In this document: positions 27,455-36,466 of the stretch, one piece after another
Layout: each line of letters opens with the position of its first letter
Position numbering within the stretch: the first letter of the stretch is position 1
NCBI RefSeq assembly: GCF_022549775.1
Contig: NZ_JAKZGP010000012.1
Span: 28,754-92,753 of the forward strand
From: Belliella filtrata
GTDB lineage: Bacteria > Bacteroidota > Bacteroidia > Cytophagales > Cyclobacteriaceae
DNA length: 64,000 nt
Reading direction: 5' to 3'
The notes under the pieces: model-generated
Database searches by the model: none
The model's input: only the letters and a program-made list of their open reading frames with translations
What the model was told of the DNA's origin: nothing
Program-made: the position numbers and the translations under genes

Positions 27455-28294
27455 TCACCCCCTACTAGCAATTACTAGCGGATCTTGCCGAAGTAAGTAA
27501 ACCAAGGACTGATAGAGCTCTTTGTTGTAAGCCTTGAAAGCGGATGATTTCTCAAAAAAGGTTTCTAAGGCAACAGCAAAAAACTCATGAGCATTTATGC
27601 CTGCACTTTCTCTGAAAAGTGATTTCTGATTGTTTCGGATTTTCTCCATTTCCAATTTGGCCTGTTCCGCATACCTTTCCCAAAGATCAGGATTAAAAAA
27701 ACGACTCTCTCTGTTGTAATGAATCTGATTCTCCAGTTTCATGGCATGAGCTATTTCATGAATTCCTAAGTTCACCCCATTCTCTTGGTCTATAAAACCC
27801 TTTACAAAATTCTCCCAAGACAACACTATGATACCCAGTCTAGGATTCACTTCACCTTGATGATATTGCTTGTTTATGGTCGAGTAATAGGAATCTGGAT
27901 AGATAAGAATCTTACTGAAATGCTTCAGCCTGACCCGAGGATACCCGAATGTGACCATCACCGCAGTGGCGGCGATCAAAAGTTTCATCTCTTGAGTGAC
28001 GACTTTCAAGTCTCCTCGTGGCAAAAACTCCTTTTCGGCTATAAACCACTCCACTTTTTCAACAAATTCCTCCTTATGCACGTTGGAAAGCCCCGCATAA
28101 TATGAAAACAGGTTTGTTAATACATTCTTATCTTGGGGTGAAAGTTTTTGCTTGATCAATCTCAATTTGAGATTTCTGTAAGAAGCATACACATGCTCTC
28201 CAAGCGAAAAGAATAAACGTGTGAAGAAAAACATCCAAACAGCTGGTTTAAAATTGAAAGACTCCTGCAAAATAACAAAAGCTTCTGAATTCAC
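27455..28294 (-). CDS. MtfA-like zinc-dependent peptidase
   Basis: This 279-residue protein resembles the MtfA (M90) peptidases. The zinc motif HExxH is in 'NLGIHEIAHAMKLEN', and downstream 'SAGINAHEFFAVALETFFEKS' (quoted in part) would carry the third ligand. An N-terminal hydrophobic segment ('PAVWMFFFTRLFFSLG') could anchor it. MtfA in E. coli binds the glucose-PTS repressor Mlc, but that partner is not expected here. The gene is flanked on both sides by spacers filled with the palindromic repeat. Confidence 0.85.
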   Translation of the reverse strand: MNSEAFVILQESFNFKPAVWMFFFTRLFFSLGEHVYASYRNLKLRLIKQKLSPQDKNVLTNLFSYYAGLSNVHKEEFVEKVEWFIAEKEFLPRGDLKVVTQEMKLLIAATAVMVTFGYPRVRLKHFSKILIYPDSYYSTINKQYHQGEVNPRLGIIVLSWENFVKGFIDQENGVNLGIHEIAHAMKLENQIHYNRESRFFNPDLWERYAEQAKLEMEKIRNNQKSLFRESAGINAHEFFAVALETFFEKSSAFKAYNKELYQSLVYLLRQDPLVIASRG

Positions 28295-28350
28295 TCTTTT
28301 ACTTTACCAGCTACTTTGCTAATGTGCTCCTTTTCTTTCCCCCACCCCAA

Positions 28351-28369
28351 GGCTGGTATCCTCACCAGC
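28351..28369. repeat. Palindromic dispersed repeat, GGCTGGTG type
   Basis: GGCTGGTATCCTCACCAGC, in the 216-nt spacer between the MtfA-like gene and the 534-codon lipoprotein gene. Confidence 0.8.
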
Positions 28370-28382
28370 AATTTATACTCTC

Positions 28383-28408
28383 CCATGTCTGGTGTCCTCC
28401 CCAGCCAT
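28383..28408. repeat. Palindromic dispersed repeat, GGCTGGTG type
   Basis: CCATGTCTGGTGTCCTCCCCAGCCAT, with one mismatch in the stem, lies 13 nt after the previous copy in the same orientation. Confidence 0.75.
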
Positions 28409-28429
28409 ATTTGCTCATTTCTTAGGCCG

Positions 28430-28450
28430 TGGCTTGTGAGGACACAAATA
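28430..28450. repeat. Palindromic dispersed repeat, GTTTGTG type (inverted)
   Basis: GGCTTGTGAGGACACAAAT: the GTGAGGACAC core in inverted orientation, with a TTGTG/CACAA stem. Confidence 0.7.
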
Positions 28451-28510
28451 ATAATTGAACATATTCTGTAAGGACTCAAAACACGTAGGAGATGTCCAAA
28501 CACTATTTAA

Positions 28511-30097
28511 TCATTCCACCAAAATACCTATTTTAACAACCCCTGTGTTATAAGTAAAAACATCTACTGAATTATTAGAAACATCCACAGCATCTATTAC
28601 AGGATCGTAAAAAGACATTTTAACATGTCCTAAATAATCTGATTCGGAACTTCTATATATTTGATGTTCGATAAATTTAGACTTAGTCATAGGAGAATTC
28701 ACAACACCAAACACACCTACTTCTTCATTTACTTCATTTTTTAACCCAAGGCTAATCTTACTACTTCCTATAAAATTTGATTTATGAACAAAAAACATTT
28801 CATTTACATCCTTCTCTAAAACCTCCAGACCTTGATCTTCTTCATAAACTTTGATATATCTTATAATTGATTCATTTCGAATATCCCATTTCCCAATTGT
28901 GACTGGGTGGGGTAAAAAAACCTTCTTCGAAGTGAATTTAGAAGGATCAATTTTATAGGTATGTTTACCTTTTCTCAACCAAGTTGAGTTTCTATAAGTA
29001 TGATCAATGTTAAAATCCCAGATCTCCTCAGGCCTTAGTGGGGCATACACAATTAAAGGTGAACCTTCAGTAGTGAAAACCTCAAATCGAAAATTATACG
29101 CACCCTTTGACCACATTTTATTAACTAGTTCAGCTTCACTGAATCCTTTTCTTGACTTCCTGACAGCTACAGTATTATTCACAAAGGGGTCTCCATTATA
29201 AATTTCAGCATTTCTTTGGTTTGATATATCATAATAGACCACAGGGTCAATTTCCAAAAACTGAATATACTCTGTTACTCCGAGGTTTAAGCTCCCTTGC
29301 CTTTTTTCAGGAGTAATACCATAATATATATAGTCTCGCTGAAAACCTTTTCGATTAATACTCTCATCATCTTTATAAAAATGTTTAAAAGCTTCTAATG
29401 ATTTGAAATCGACATTTTCAATACCTATAGCTGTCTCAACTTGACCTACGGAGTTTGGATTAATTCCATCATAGATAGGCGACCTAAAGTTCAACCCTTT
29501 TCTACCCCTCAACATATGGCTATTCTCTGGAAGAGTAACCCTAGTATTCTCATTTACAACAAACACGTGAAAATCAGGAACCTCACCTTTATCAAAAGTT
29601 AATTCTTCATTCCCATTATAAAATAGCACATTTTCTGAGCTTTTTGATACAATCACTGGGACATCCGCATCATTTGTGTCTAAGTTTTCAGGCAAAACAT
29701 CAAAAAACTCAATTTTTGACAAATAAATATTCAGCAATGGAATACTTCTTTCTATACTTTCCAATTCCTGTGTAGAGGAGTAAGAAATCAAAATATCTCG
29801 AAAAGATTCATCTCCAATAACCTCATCTTTAACCAAATAATACAAGACATCATAATTCCTATCAAACTGTTTCAAAGCTTCTTCCTTGAGGAAATCTCTT
29901 AAATCCATTCTTTGATGTACAGCTTTGGACAAAATAATGGCAAACTTCACCAAATTCTCCTCTTTTAAAACAGCATTTTCGGATCTTGACGTACTGTTTC
30001 TTTCTAAAATCATATCCTCCGAACATGAAATAGATAAAAAACTTAATAATAAGCACAGCATCATGCAAGCCTTGACAGGTTGTAATTTCGCATTCAT
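28511..30097 (-). CDS. Large lipoprotein of unknown function
   Basis: I chose the ATG at 30097, which gives 'MNAKLQPVKACMMLCLLLSF' leading to the lipobox 'FLSISCSED' and about 528 residues. The in-frame ATG at 30115 would add six residues. The N-terminal third is helical. The C-terminal part is beta-rich with 'YIYYGITPEKRQGSLNLG' and 'VTIGKWDIRNESIIRYIKV'. I recognise no family. It lies alone between repeat-rich spacers and near a decayed toxin-antitoxin locus, which suggests an accessory, possibly acquired, gene. The DNA is more AT-rich than the housekeeping genes nearby. Confidence 0.7.
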   Translation of the reverse strand: MNAKLQPVKACMMLCLLLSFLSISCSEDMILERNSTSRSENAVLKEENLVKFAIILSKAVHQRMDLRDFLKEEALKQFDRNYDVLYYLVKDEVIGDESFRDILISYSSTQELESIERSIPLLNIYLSKIEFFDVLPENLDTNDADVPVIVSKSSENVLFYNGNEELTFDKGEVPDFHVFVVNENTRVTLPENSHMLRGRKGLNFRSPIYDGINPNSVGQVETAIGIENVDFKSLEAFKHFYKDDESINRKGFQRDYIYYGITPEKRQGSLNLGVTEYIQFLEIDPVVYYDISNQRNAEIYNGDPFVNNTVAVRKSRKGFSEAELVNKMWSKGAYNFRFEVFTTEGSPLIVYAPLRPEEIWDFNIDHTYRNSTWLRKGKHTYKIDPSKFTSKKVFLPHPVTIGKWDIRNESIIRYIKVYEEDQGLEVLEKDVNEMFFVHKSNFIGSSKISLGLKNEVNEEVGVFGVVNSPMTKSKFIEHQIYRSSESDYLGHVKMSFYDPVIDAVDVSNNSVDVFTYNTGVVKIGILVE

Positions 30098-30115
30098 AAT
30101 TGAAATAATAAACAT

Positions 30116-30420
30116 TGTTATAAAATAGTCTAAAAAACCAATAATATTTTAAAATTATAGTTCGACTTTTTTGAAGCTGCAAAGATAATGAAAAGTAATA
30201 GAACACGCTAGCAGAGATAGAACATAGCTAACACATATCCACGCTTTTTTGCAAAACATATTATCGATCCAAGGCTTTTTGAATCATCCATGATTTTTGA
30301 GGACACAAACCTTATGGTAAAAGAAAATTGGCTGAATAACCAATGGTTTTGCAATAAGCGTTAACTTGGCGGCATGAATATCCACTGAGGACACATAATA
30401 ATGTAAGGATTCAATCCTTT
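30116..30420. repeat. Gene-free spacer with degenerate repeat copies
   Basis: There is no credible ORF in these 305 nt. Two degenerate copies of the palindromic repeat are visible: around 30286-30316 (TTGAGGACACAAACC) and around 30373-30398 (CACTGAGGACACATA). Near 30324-30343 there is also a short imperfect hairpin ATTGGctgaataACCAAT. Confidence 0.5.
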
Positions 30421-30772
30421 TCAGGACAATAAAATTTCTGCTGGTATTTTTAGGTCTTTGTAAAGGGATTTTATCATACCCAAAGTCAGCTTACGTTTTC
30501 TATTAAGAATTTCACTTACCCTACTTTGGCTACCTAGGTATTTCACCATATCGGCACTAGACATACCCATTTGCTCTATGCGGAATTTAATGGCATCCAC
30601 TGGATCTGGTGGTGCAATAGGATAATGTTTTAACTCATATGATTCCACCAAGGTCACCAACAAATCTAATTCATCGCCTTCTGAAGTATCTTTTTTACCC
30701 CCCCCACAATGCTTCAATCCTACTTAAAGAAGCTTGATAATCCTCTTCTGTTTTTATTGGTCTAATGTTCAT
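30421..30772 (-). pseudogene. HigA-type antitoxin gene, frameshifted at a G8 tract
   Basis: From the ATG at 30772 the reading frame gives 'MNIRPIKTEEDYQASLSRIE' and then stops just after a run of eight G (30699-30706 region, C8 on the plus strand). With seven G the frame would continue through 'KKDTSEGDELDLLV' into a helix-turn-helix ('GMSSADMVKYLGSQSRVSEI') and end at 30421 with about 117 residues. That is the length and layout of the intact antitoxin at 60579-60938. It is either a real frameshift, a variable tract or a sequencing error. The toxin upstream is reduced to its tail. Confidence 0.8.
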
Positions 30773-30774
30773 AA

Positions 30775-30825
30775 TTAAATTGTTCTAGCGTCAATCTTAT
30801 CGTACTGTTTATGTGTCACTATAAA
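30775..30825 (-). pseudogene. Remnant of a HigB-type toxin (C-terminal tail)
   Basis: Read on the minus strand, these 51 nt encode 'FIVTHKQYDKIDARTI' and a stop, 2 nt before the antitoxin ATG. They match the end of the intact toxin at 60942 ('FIGTHAEYDKIQDIQNI') and have the same spacing to the antitoxin. A stop lies directly upstream in frame, and a copy of the palindromic repeat follows within about 5 nt. Confidence 0.75.
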
Positions 30826-30828
30826 CTA

Positions 30829-30857
30829 CCCATTGACTAGCTTCCTCACCAGACTAT
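30829..30857. repeat. Degenerate palindromic repeat at the toxin breakpoint
   Basis: CCATTGACTAGCTTCCTCACCAGAC keeps the TTCCTCACCAG half of the GGCTGGTG-type unit. It abuts the higB remnant. Confidence 0.55.
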
Positions 30858-30917
30858 AACACACCTTTTACATTTGTAATAAAAAGCAAACAATATACTA
30901 AATGAATTACTCATTCC

Positions 30918-30946
30918 TCATAGCTTGTGAGGACACAAACCATGGG
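30918..30946. repeat. Palindromic dispersed repeat, GGTTTGTG type (inverted)
   Basis: CTTGTGAGGACACAAACCATGG: the inverted GTGAGGACAC core with the CCATGG flank seen in other copies. Confidence 0.75.
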
Positions 30947-31026
30947 AAATAAGAAATAAAGAACAAAGTGAAGGTAAATTAATGTTTGGTAGAGACACAA
31001 AACCCGAATAGTTGAGCATAAAAAAA

Positions 31027-31051
31027 GGCCTGTGATAACACAAACCTTTTT
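31027..31051 (-). terminator. Terminator of rny formed by a palindromic repeat copy
   Basis: On the minus strand AAAAAGGTTTGTG-TTAT-CACAGGCCTTTTT folds into a 13-bp stem with two G-U pairs and is followed by a T-run. The stem is the GGTTTGTG unit of the dispersed repeat. It lies about 40 nt after the rny stop. Confidence 0.75.
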
Positions 31052-31091
31052 ATTCTTTCAACGACAACTGAATCCTGCCTATTGCTATCAA

Positions 31092-32657
31092 TTACTTTGC
31101 GTAACTCACTGATCTCATTTCTCTGATCACAGTGATCTTGATCTGACCAGGGTATTGCATTTCCTTTTCGATCTTTTGAGAAATATCAAATGAAAGCTGA
31201 CTGGCTGTTTGATCATTGACATTGTCGGCATCTACCAACACCCTCAACTCACGACCTGCCTGCATTGCAAAACATTTGTTGACACCATCAAAACTCAAAG
31301 CCAAGTCTTCAAGATCTTTCAATCTCTTGATATAGCTGTCCATGATCTCCCTTCTTGCTCCAGGCCTTGAACCAGAAATAGCATCAGAAGCTTGAACAAT
31401 CGGTGATATCATCGAAGTCATCTCAATCTCATCATGGTGAGCTCCGATGGCATTACATACTTCAGGATGCTCTTTGTACTTTTTGGCAAGCTCCATACCC
31501 AAGATAGCGTGAGGCAATTCTGCCTCCTCTGGATAGACCTTCCCGATATCATGTAGTAATCCTGCCCTCTTGGCAAGCTTGGCATTCAAGCCCATCTCAG
31601 CCGCCATAGTAGCACAAAGTTTGGCTACTTCTCTTGAGTGTTGAAGTAGGTTTTGGCCATAAGAAGATCTGAACCTCATTCTTCCTACCATTCTGATCAA
31701 CTCAGGGTGTAAGCCATGGATTCCTAGGTCAATACAAGTTCTCTCGCCGATCTCAACGATTTCTTCTTCTATATTTTTCTCCGTCTTGGCTACAACTTCC
31801 TCGATTCTGGCAGGGTGGATTCTACCATCCTGTACCAATCTATGAAGTGATAGCCTCGCGACTTCCCTTCTTACAGGGTCAAACCCTGATATAATGATCG
31901 CCTCTGGTGTATCATCTACCACGATCTCTACACCCGTAGCCGCTTCCAATGCACGGATATTCCTACCTTCTCTACCGATGATCTTACCTTTGATATCATC
32001 ACTCTCAATGTTGAAGATAGATACGCAGTTTTCGATTGCATGCTCAGTAGCCGTTCTTTGAATAGTATCAAGAACAATTTTTTTAGCTTGCTTGGTTGCT
32101 GATAATTTAGCCTGATCGAGGATGTCCTTGATATGAGAAGAAGCTTTTGTACTTGCTTCATCTTTGAGCATTTCGACTAGTTGTTCTTTGGCTTCTTCCT
32201 TGGTCAGGTTAGCAATTTTCTCTAAGTCTGAAATTCGCTGACTAGTTACTTTATCAAGCTCATCTTTCTTTACTTGCACGGAGTGAAGTTGTGCATTCAA
32301 GTTTTCCTTTTTGCTTTCAAGCTCCGCTTCTTTCCTCTTGATTTGCTCTAGTTCCTTATTGAGAGACTGTTCTTTTTGCTTGAGTTTGTTTTCATTGGTG
32401 ATGATGATGTTTTTCTTCTTATTCACCTCTTCTTCAAACTCCGACTTGAGCTTCAGGTATTTTTCTTTAGCTTCAAGAATCCTATCCTTTTTCAAGGCCT
32501 CAGCATTCACTTCAGCTTCACGAGTGATGATTTTAGCTTTTTCTCTAGCTTCTTCTTCAATTTTTTTGTTGTTGCCTTTCATAAATAGGCCAACTAACAA
32601 AGCGCCGATACCAAGACCTACTAGGCCTGCGACGATCATGTATATTGATTCTCCCAT
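31092..32657 (-). CDS. rny: Ribonuclease Y
   Basis: RNase Y is the membrane-anchored endonuclease that starts mRNA decay. From the ATG at 32657 it has 521 residues, the usual length; the in-frame ATG at 32693 would put polar residues ahead of the membrane anchor ('[20 protein letters not shown]'). A long coiled coil follows (about 30-200), then a KH domain ('[19 protein letters not shown]'), the HD domain with '[11 protein letters not shown]', and the C-terminal region with '[16 protein letters not shown]'. It is last in the row pheT, coiled-coil gene, zapA, rny. Confidence 0.97.
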   Translation of the reverse strand: MGESIYMIVAGLVGLGIGALLVGLFMKGNNKKIEEEAREKAKIITREAEVNAEALKKDRILEAKEKYLKLKSEFEEEVNKKKNIIITNENKLKQKEQSLNKELEQIKRKEAELESKKENLNAQLHSVQVKKDELDKVTSQRISDLEKIANLTKEEAKEQLVEMLKDEASTKASSHIKDILDQAKLSATKQAKKIVLDTIQRTATEHAIENCVSIFNIESDDIKGKIIGREGRNIRALEAATGVEIVVDDTPEAIIISGFDPVRREVARLSLHRLVQDGRIHPARIEEVVAKTEKNIEEEIVEIGERTCIDLGIHGLHPELIRMVGRMRFRSSYGQNLLQHSREVAKLCATMAAEMGLNAKLAKRAGLLHDIGKVYPEEAELPHAILGMELAKKYKEHPEVCNAIGAHHDEIEMTSMISPIVQASDAISGSRPGARREIMDSYIKRLKDLEDLALSFDGVNKCFAMQAGRELRVLVDADNVNDQTASQLSFDISQKIEKEMQYPGQIKITVIREMRSVSYAK

Positions 32658-32720
32658 AGGTTTATTATGCTTTAATACCTCATAGGAAAACAAAAAGTAC
32701 CGATTGGTTCAAGTATCTAA

Positions 32721-33005
32721 TTATAATAGATTAGTCAGTCTTTGATTGATTTTATGCAAATTTTCTTTGATCAATTCACTATCGTCGGAATTGACCTTGT
32801 CTTGTTCCATGGATTCTACCATACAATCAAATGCCGCCATTGCGAGCAAATCTTGCTTGTCATCCAAACCAAATTCTTCTCTATATCTTTTTATTTTATC
32901 ATTAATCAATTTTCCTGCATGTCTGATTTTCGCCTCATCCTCCACTTTTACTTTCATGGGATATTCCCTATCTCCTATTTTAATTTTTATCGAAAGTGTA
33001 TCCAT
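32721..33005 (-). CDS. zapA: Cell division protein ZapA
   Basis: ZapA bundles FtsZ filaments at the division ring. I chose the ATG at 33005 (94 residues, 'MDTLSIKIKIGDREYPMKV'), the normal N-terminus. The ATG at 33026 would overlap the preceding gene by 20 nt. The globular head is followed by a C-terminal coiled coil with 'QDLLAMAAFDCMVE'. The start lies next to the stop of a small coiled-coil gene, and rny follows. Confidence 0.9.
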   Translation of the reverse strand: MDTLSIKIKIGDREYPMKVKVEDEAKIRHAGKLINDKIKRYREEFGLDDKQDLLAMAAFDCMVESMEQDKVNSDDSELIKENLHKINQRLTNLL

Positions 33006-33006
33006 A

Positions 33007-33291
33007 TCATTCAGACAAATAGGCAATTATATTATCGATCTCTTGTATATAATTATTGATCCTCTCTCTCAACTCGGCAGACTCAATGTTCTCCACTGGT
33101 ATGCTGTTTACAAGTTTAGTGATTTTAATTTGATTTTTAAAATCCTCCAAGGCTGCATCTTTCTCTTTGACACTAGATCTCAAGAAATCTACCTCATGCT
33201 TTAGCATTAGGTTTTGCTCTTCCAACTGTTCAACTTTTTTGCTTACTTGGTTGCTGAGCTTCTCTAGCCTTTGGAGTTCTTCGTGAATCAT
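33007..33291 (-). CDS. Small coiled-coil protein upstream of zapA
   Basis: This 94-residue protein has a long N-terminal coiled coil ('LEKLSNQVSKKVEQLEEQN', 'HEVDFLRSSVKEKDAAL') and a short C-terminal helical tail that includes 'ELRERINNYIQEIDNIIAYLSE' (quoted in part). Position and shape suggest a division-associated partner of ZapA, comparable to ZapB in shape, but the sequence does not prove this. It starts 2 nt before the pheT stop region and ends just ahead of the zapA start. Confidence 0.8.
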   Translation of the reverse strand: MIHEELQRLEKLSNQVSKKVEQLEEQNLMLKHEVDFLRSSVKEKDAALEDFKNQIKITKLVNSIPVENIESAELRERINNYIQEIDNIIAYLSE

Positions 33292-33293
33292 AT

Positions 33294-35705
33294 TTATTTC
33301 CTAATCATTGCTCCGACTTCATTCTCAAATGTCTGAATCAGTCGATTCATTGTTTTATCGATTACTTTATCTGTTAGCGTCTGTGCTGTGTCTTGAAGGT
33401 AAAAGCTAAGCGCATAGGCCTTTTTGCCAGATTCGATTTTATCTCCTTGATACACATCAAAAACCCCAATGCGTTGCAACAATTTCCCACCGGCTTTCAA
33501 TGCCACAGTTTTCACCTGATCGAAAGTAATCGCTTTGTCAATCACCAAAGACAAGTCTCTCCTAACTTCAGGAAACTTAGAGATTTCTTGATACTTCTTC
33601 AAGCCCTTTGATTTCTTACAAATCAAACCCCAATTTAGCTCTGCAAATAACACTTCTTGCTTAACCTCCGCAAGCTTAGCAGATGAAGTACTAAGCATCC
33701 CTACACTACCCAGCACCTTGGTTCCGATCATCAACTGCAAAGCATAGTCATATGGAGATTCATGCACAATAGACACATTCACATTGTCTATCCCCATTTT
33801 TTCCAAAATCAATTCTACAACGGCATAAAGGTCTGGAAATTGTACGGATTTTGAAGGCGCTAGCCAACTCTCTGCCACCTTGTCGCCTGTCAAAAACAAA
33901 GACAACCTTTTCTCTTCCCTATATCCTTGAGCTTCCTTGAAGTAGACAGATCCAAATTCAAAAAGCTTCAAATCTTTTTGCCTACGATTGATATTATGAG
34001 CCAAAACCTCAAGTCCTGTGAACAACAGGCTTTGACGCATCACACCCAAATCTTCACTTAATTTGTTTAAAATCATCACATTATCAGCTTCTTGCAAATA
34101 TGAGGACTTCTCAACATATATTGGCTTAGTCAATGAATTGGTAATGATCTCAAAATAGCCAAGTCCAGTAAGCAGCTCACTCAATCTATATTGAAGTTTG
34201 TTCAGGTCTTTGGACGGATGCTCAGCAAGATAATCTGCATCAAGGTTTTCAGACAATGCTACCCGGTCAAAACCATAGATCCTCAAGATCTCTTCTATCA
34301 CATCAGCTTCTCTCGTTACATCCACTCTGTAAGGCTTTACCGTAGCAGTAAATCCATCCGCTGACTCATTGCTCAACTGAATATCCAAGCCTTCTAAAAT
34401 TGTTTTAACTTCTTCTGGAGCTATATGCTTACCTATCAGCCTGTCTATATGCTTGTAGCTCACTTCGATTTGAAAATCCTCGACAGGGTTTGGATAGATA
34501 TCGATTACTTCCGATGCGAATTCTCCACCAGCAATTTCTTTTATCAAATTTGCCGCACGCTTTAGCGCATAGATGGGCATATTTGGATCTGTGCCTCTTT
34601 CAAATCTAAAAGAAGCATCAGTCTTCAAGCCATGAAACTGACTCCCTTTTCTGATCACATCAGGTGAAAAATATGCCGATTCCAAGAATATTGAAGTGGT
34701 CTCTTCTGACACCCCAGAACCTTTTCCACCAAACACACCAGCTATACACAACCCTCCATTCTGATCACAAATCATCAACTCTTCACCAGAAAGTGTCCTT
34801 TCTTTTTCATCAAGGGTAGTAAACTTTGTTCCTTTTGGAAGCTTCTTAACTATAATCTTGTTCCCTTCGATCTTTGCTGCATCAAAAGCGTGCAGTGGCT
34901 GTCCGAGATCATGTAGGATAAAGTTTGTAATGTCGACCACATTGTTAATTGGCTCCAAATCTAAAGCCTTGAGGTAATTTTGCAGCCACTCAGGTGAAGG
35001 AGCTACTTGAACACCCTCTATGGTGATCCCTGCATACCTTGGACAGTCATTTGTATTTTCTACCTCGACTGCGATGCCATCTTTCCCCTTTGGTGCATCA
35101 AAATGTTCGATCAAAGGCAATTGAATATCTTTTCCCAAGAGCGCCTTTAAGTCTCGTGCCACTCCCAAGTGTGAAGCTGCATCGGCCCTATTGGGTGTAA
35201 GGCCAATTTCCAACACTTCGGTAGATTCAATATTGAAGTAAGATGCTGCCGGTGCACCATTAGCTAAATCAGTGTCCAAAACCATGATCCCTGCGTGACT
35301 TTCTCCAATGCCAATTTCATCTTCCGCACAAATCATTCCTTGAGAAACCTCTCCCCTGATTTTTGCTTTTTTAATTTGAAAAGGCTCACCTGATAAAGGG
35401 TATAACATCGCCCCCTCAGTAGCCACAATTACTTTTTGACCGGCTGCTACATTTGGTGCTCCGCATACGATAGGAACTACCTCTGTGCCAATATCTACGG
35501 TAGTGATGCTTAACTTATCTGCATTGGGATGTCTTTCGCATGTCAATACTTCACCAATTACCACACCTTCCAATCCACCTTTTATCGACTCGAAGGTCTC
35601 GATACCTTCTACTTCCAAGCCTGACCCAGTCAATAGCGCTGCGATTTCTTCAGCAGTCTGATCCAGTTCAATAAAATGCTTGAGTCTATTTATAGAAATC
35701 TTCAT
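33294..35705 (-). CDS. pheT: Phenylalanyl-tRNA synthetase beta subunit
   Basis: PheT (803 residues) pairs with PheS to charge tRNA-Phe. The domains are in the normal order: N-terminal tRNA-binding/EMAP-like domain (about 40-155, 'CERHPNADKLSITTVDIG', 'VCGAPNVAAGQKV'), then B3/B4 editing ('ASFRFERGTDPN' near 355). B5 ('RVDVTREADVIEEILRIYGFD') and the catalytic-like core follow, and last the anticodon-binding FDX-ACB domain (about 710-803, 'KFPEVRRDLSLVIDK'). pheS is not adjacent. It heads the pheT-zapA-rny row. Confidence 0.97.
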   Translation of the reverse strand: MKISINRLKHFIELDQTAEEIAALLTGSGLEVEGIETFESIKGGLEGVVIGEVLTCERHPNADKLSITTVDIGTEVVPIVCGAPNVAAGQKVIVATEGAMLYPLSGEPFQIKKAKIRGEVSQGMICAEDEIGIGESHAGIMVLDTDLANGAPAASYFNIESTEVLEIGLTPNRADAASHLGVARDLKALLGKDIQLPLIEHFDAPKGKDGIAVEVENTNDCPRYAGITIEGVQVAPSPEWLQNYLKALDLEPINNVVDITNFILHDLGQPLHAFDAAKIEGNKIIVKKLPKGTKFTTLDEKERTLSGEELMICDQNGGLCIAGVFGGKGSGVSEETTSIFLESAYFSPDVIRKGSQFHGLKTDASFRFERGTDPNMPIYALKRAANLIKEIAGGEFASEVIDIYPNPVEDFQIEVSYKHIDRLIGKHIAPEEVKTILEGLDIQLSNESADGFTATVKPYRVDVTREADVIEEILRIYGFDRVALSENLDADYLAEHPSKDLNKLQYRLSELLTGLGYFEIITNSLTKPIYVEKSSYLQEADNVMILNKLSEDLGVMRQSLLFTGLEVLAHNINRRQKDLKLFEFGSVYFKEAQGYREEKRLSLFLTGDKVAESWLAPSKSVQFPDLYAVVELILEKMGIDNVNVSIVHESPYDYALQLMIGTKVLGSVGMLSTSSAKLAEVKQEVLFAELNWGLICKKSKGLKKYQEISKFPEVRRDLSLVIDKAITFDQVKTVALKAGGKLLQRIGVFDVYQGDKIESGKKAYALSFYLQDTAQTLTDKVIDKTMNRLIQTFENEVGAMIRK

Positions 35706-35845
35706 GAATTTGCTATTATTTCAGAATAAAGGACAAATTTAAGAGAAATGCATTAGGCATAAGGCTAAATCAGCCTATTTTTTTGGCCATTTTAGCTCAA
35801 TTAAAAAATGTGATAAAAATTCTACGAGCCTATCAAAAGCATTTT

Positions 35846-36463
35846 CTATTTCTCGTAATCTTTCTCCCCAGCCGTAATCGCCACATCCAATAGATTTTCT
35901 TTGGGAGGCAATGGACATGCAAACTCTGGGTTATATGCACAGTAAGGGTTGTATGCCAGGTTAAAGTCTATCAAAACACTATTTTTCCCATCCTGCCTCA
36001 GGTTCAAATAACGGCCTCCACCATAGGTTTCTGCTCCACTAGTCTCATCGGCAAAGGCAAGAAAAAAATTTCTCATATCTGACTCATCTTTTGCCTGCAA
36101 CAAAAGCAACTTGACTGTTTTCCCTTGCAAATCAAATACTGCGTAGCTATGTTTGATATATTTCTCTACAGTACCATCAGTCATTGGGATTTCAATCATC
36201 TTCCTATCCTCCACCGGCTCCAGCTTGGCCCTTACTCTGTAATTAGCATCTGTAGGGTAATAAGTCAAAGTATTCAAATCCTTTTTTTGCTCATCATCAA
36301 GAGGAGACTCTGGGCTATACCTCAGAAACTTAAACTGCTTATCCCTTTCCCTCTCTACACTTTCAAAATACACCTCTTGGTCATCTGCACTTGTTAGCAT
36401 ATATGCTACTGAAGCTATTACACCAATAGCAACCATTAATAAAACGATATTTCTTTTGTTCAT
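35846..36463 (-). CDS. DUF1684 family protein
   Basis: This 205-residue protein has an N-terminal membrane or signal segment ('IVLLMVAIGVIASVAYML') and a DUF1684 domain. Typical stretches are 'TYYPTDANYRVRAKLEP', 'AVFDLQGKTVKLLLLQ', 'ETYGGGRYLNLR' and 'FNLAYNPYCAYNPEFACPLPP', with conserved Asn, Tyr and Cys. The function of the family is not known. It sits 3 nt after the radC stop and is probably co-transcribed with it. Confidence 0.88.
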   Translation of the reverse strand: MNKRNIVLLMVAIGVIASVAYMLTSADDQEVYFESVERERDKQFKFLRYSPESPLDDEQKKDLNTLTYYPTDANYRVRAKLEPVEDRKMIEIPMTDGTVEKYIKHSYAVFDLQGKTVKLLLLQAKDESDMRNFFLAFADETSGAETYGGGRYLNLRQDGKNSVLIDFNLAYNPYCAYNPEFACPLPPKENLLDVAITAGEKDYEK

Positions 36464-36466
36464 CTT

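Noticed and set aside
27202..31060. CRISPR array
   Set aside because: The repeats are palindromic, vary in spacing and orientation, and are interrupted by genes; there are no regular spacers and no cas genes.
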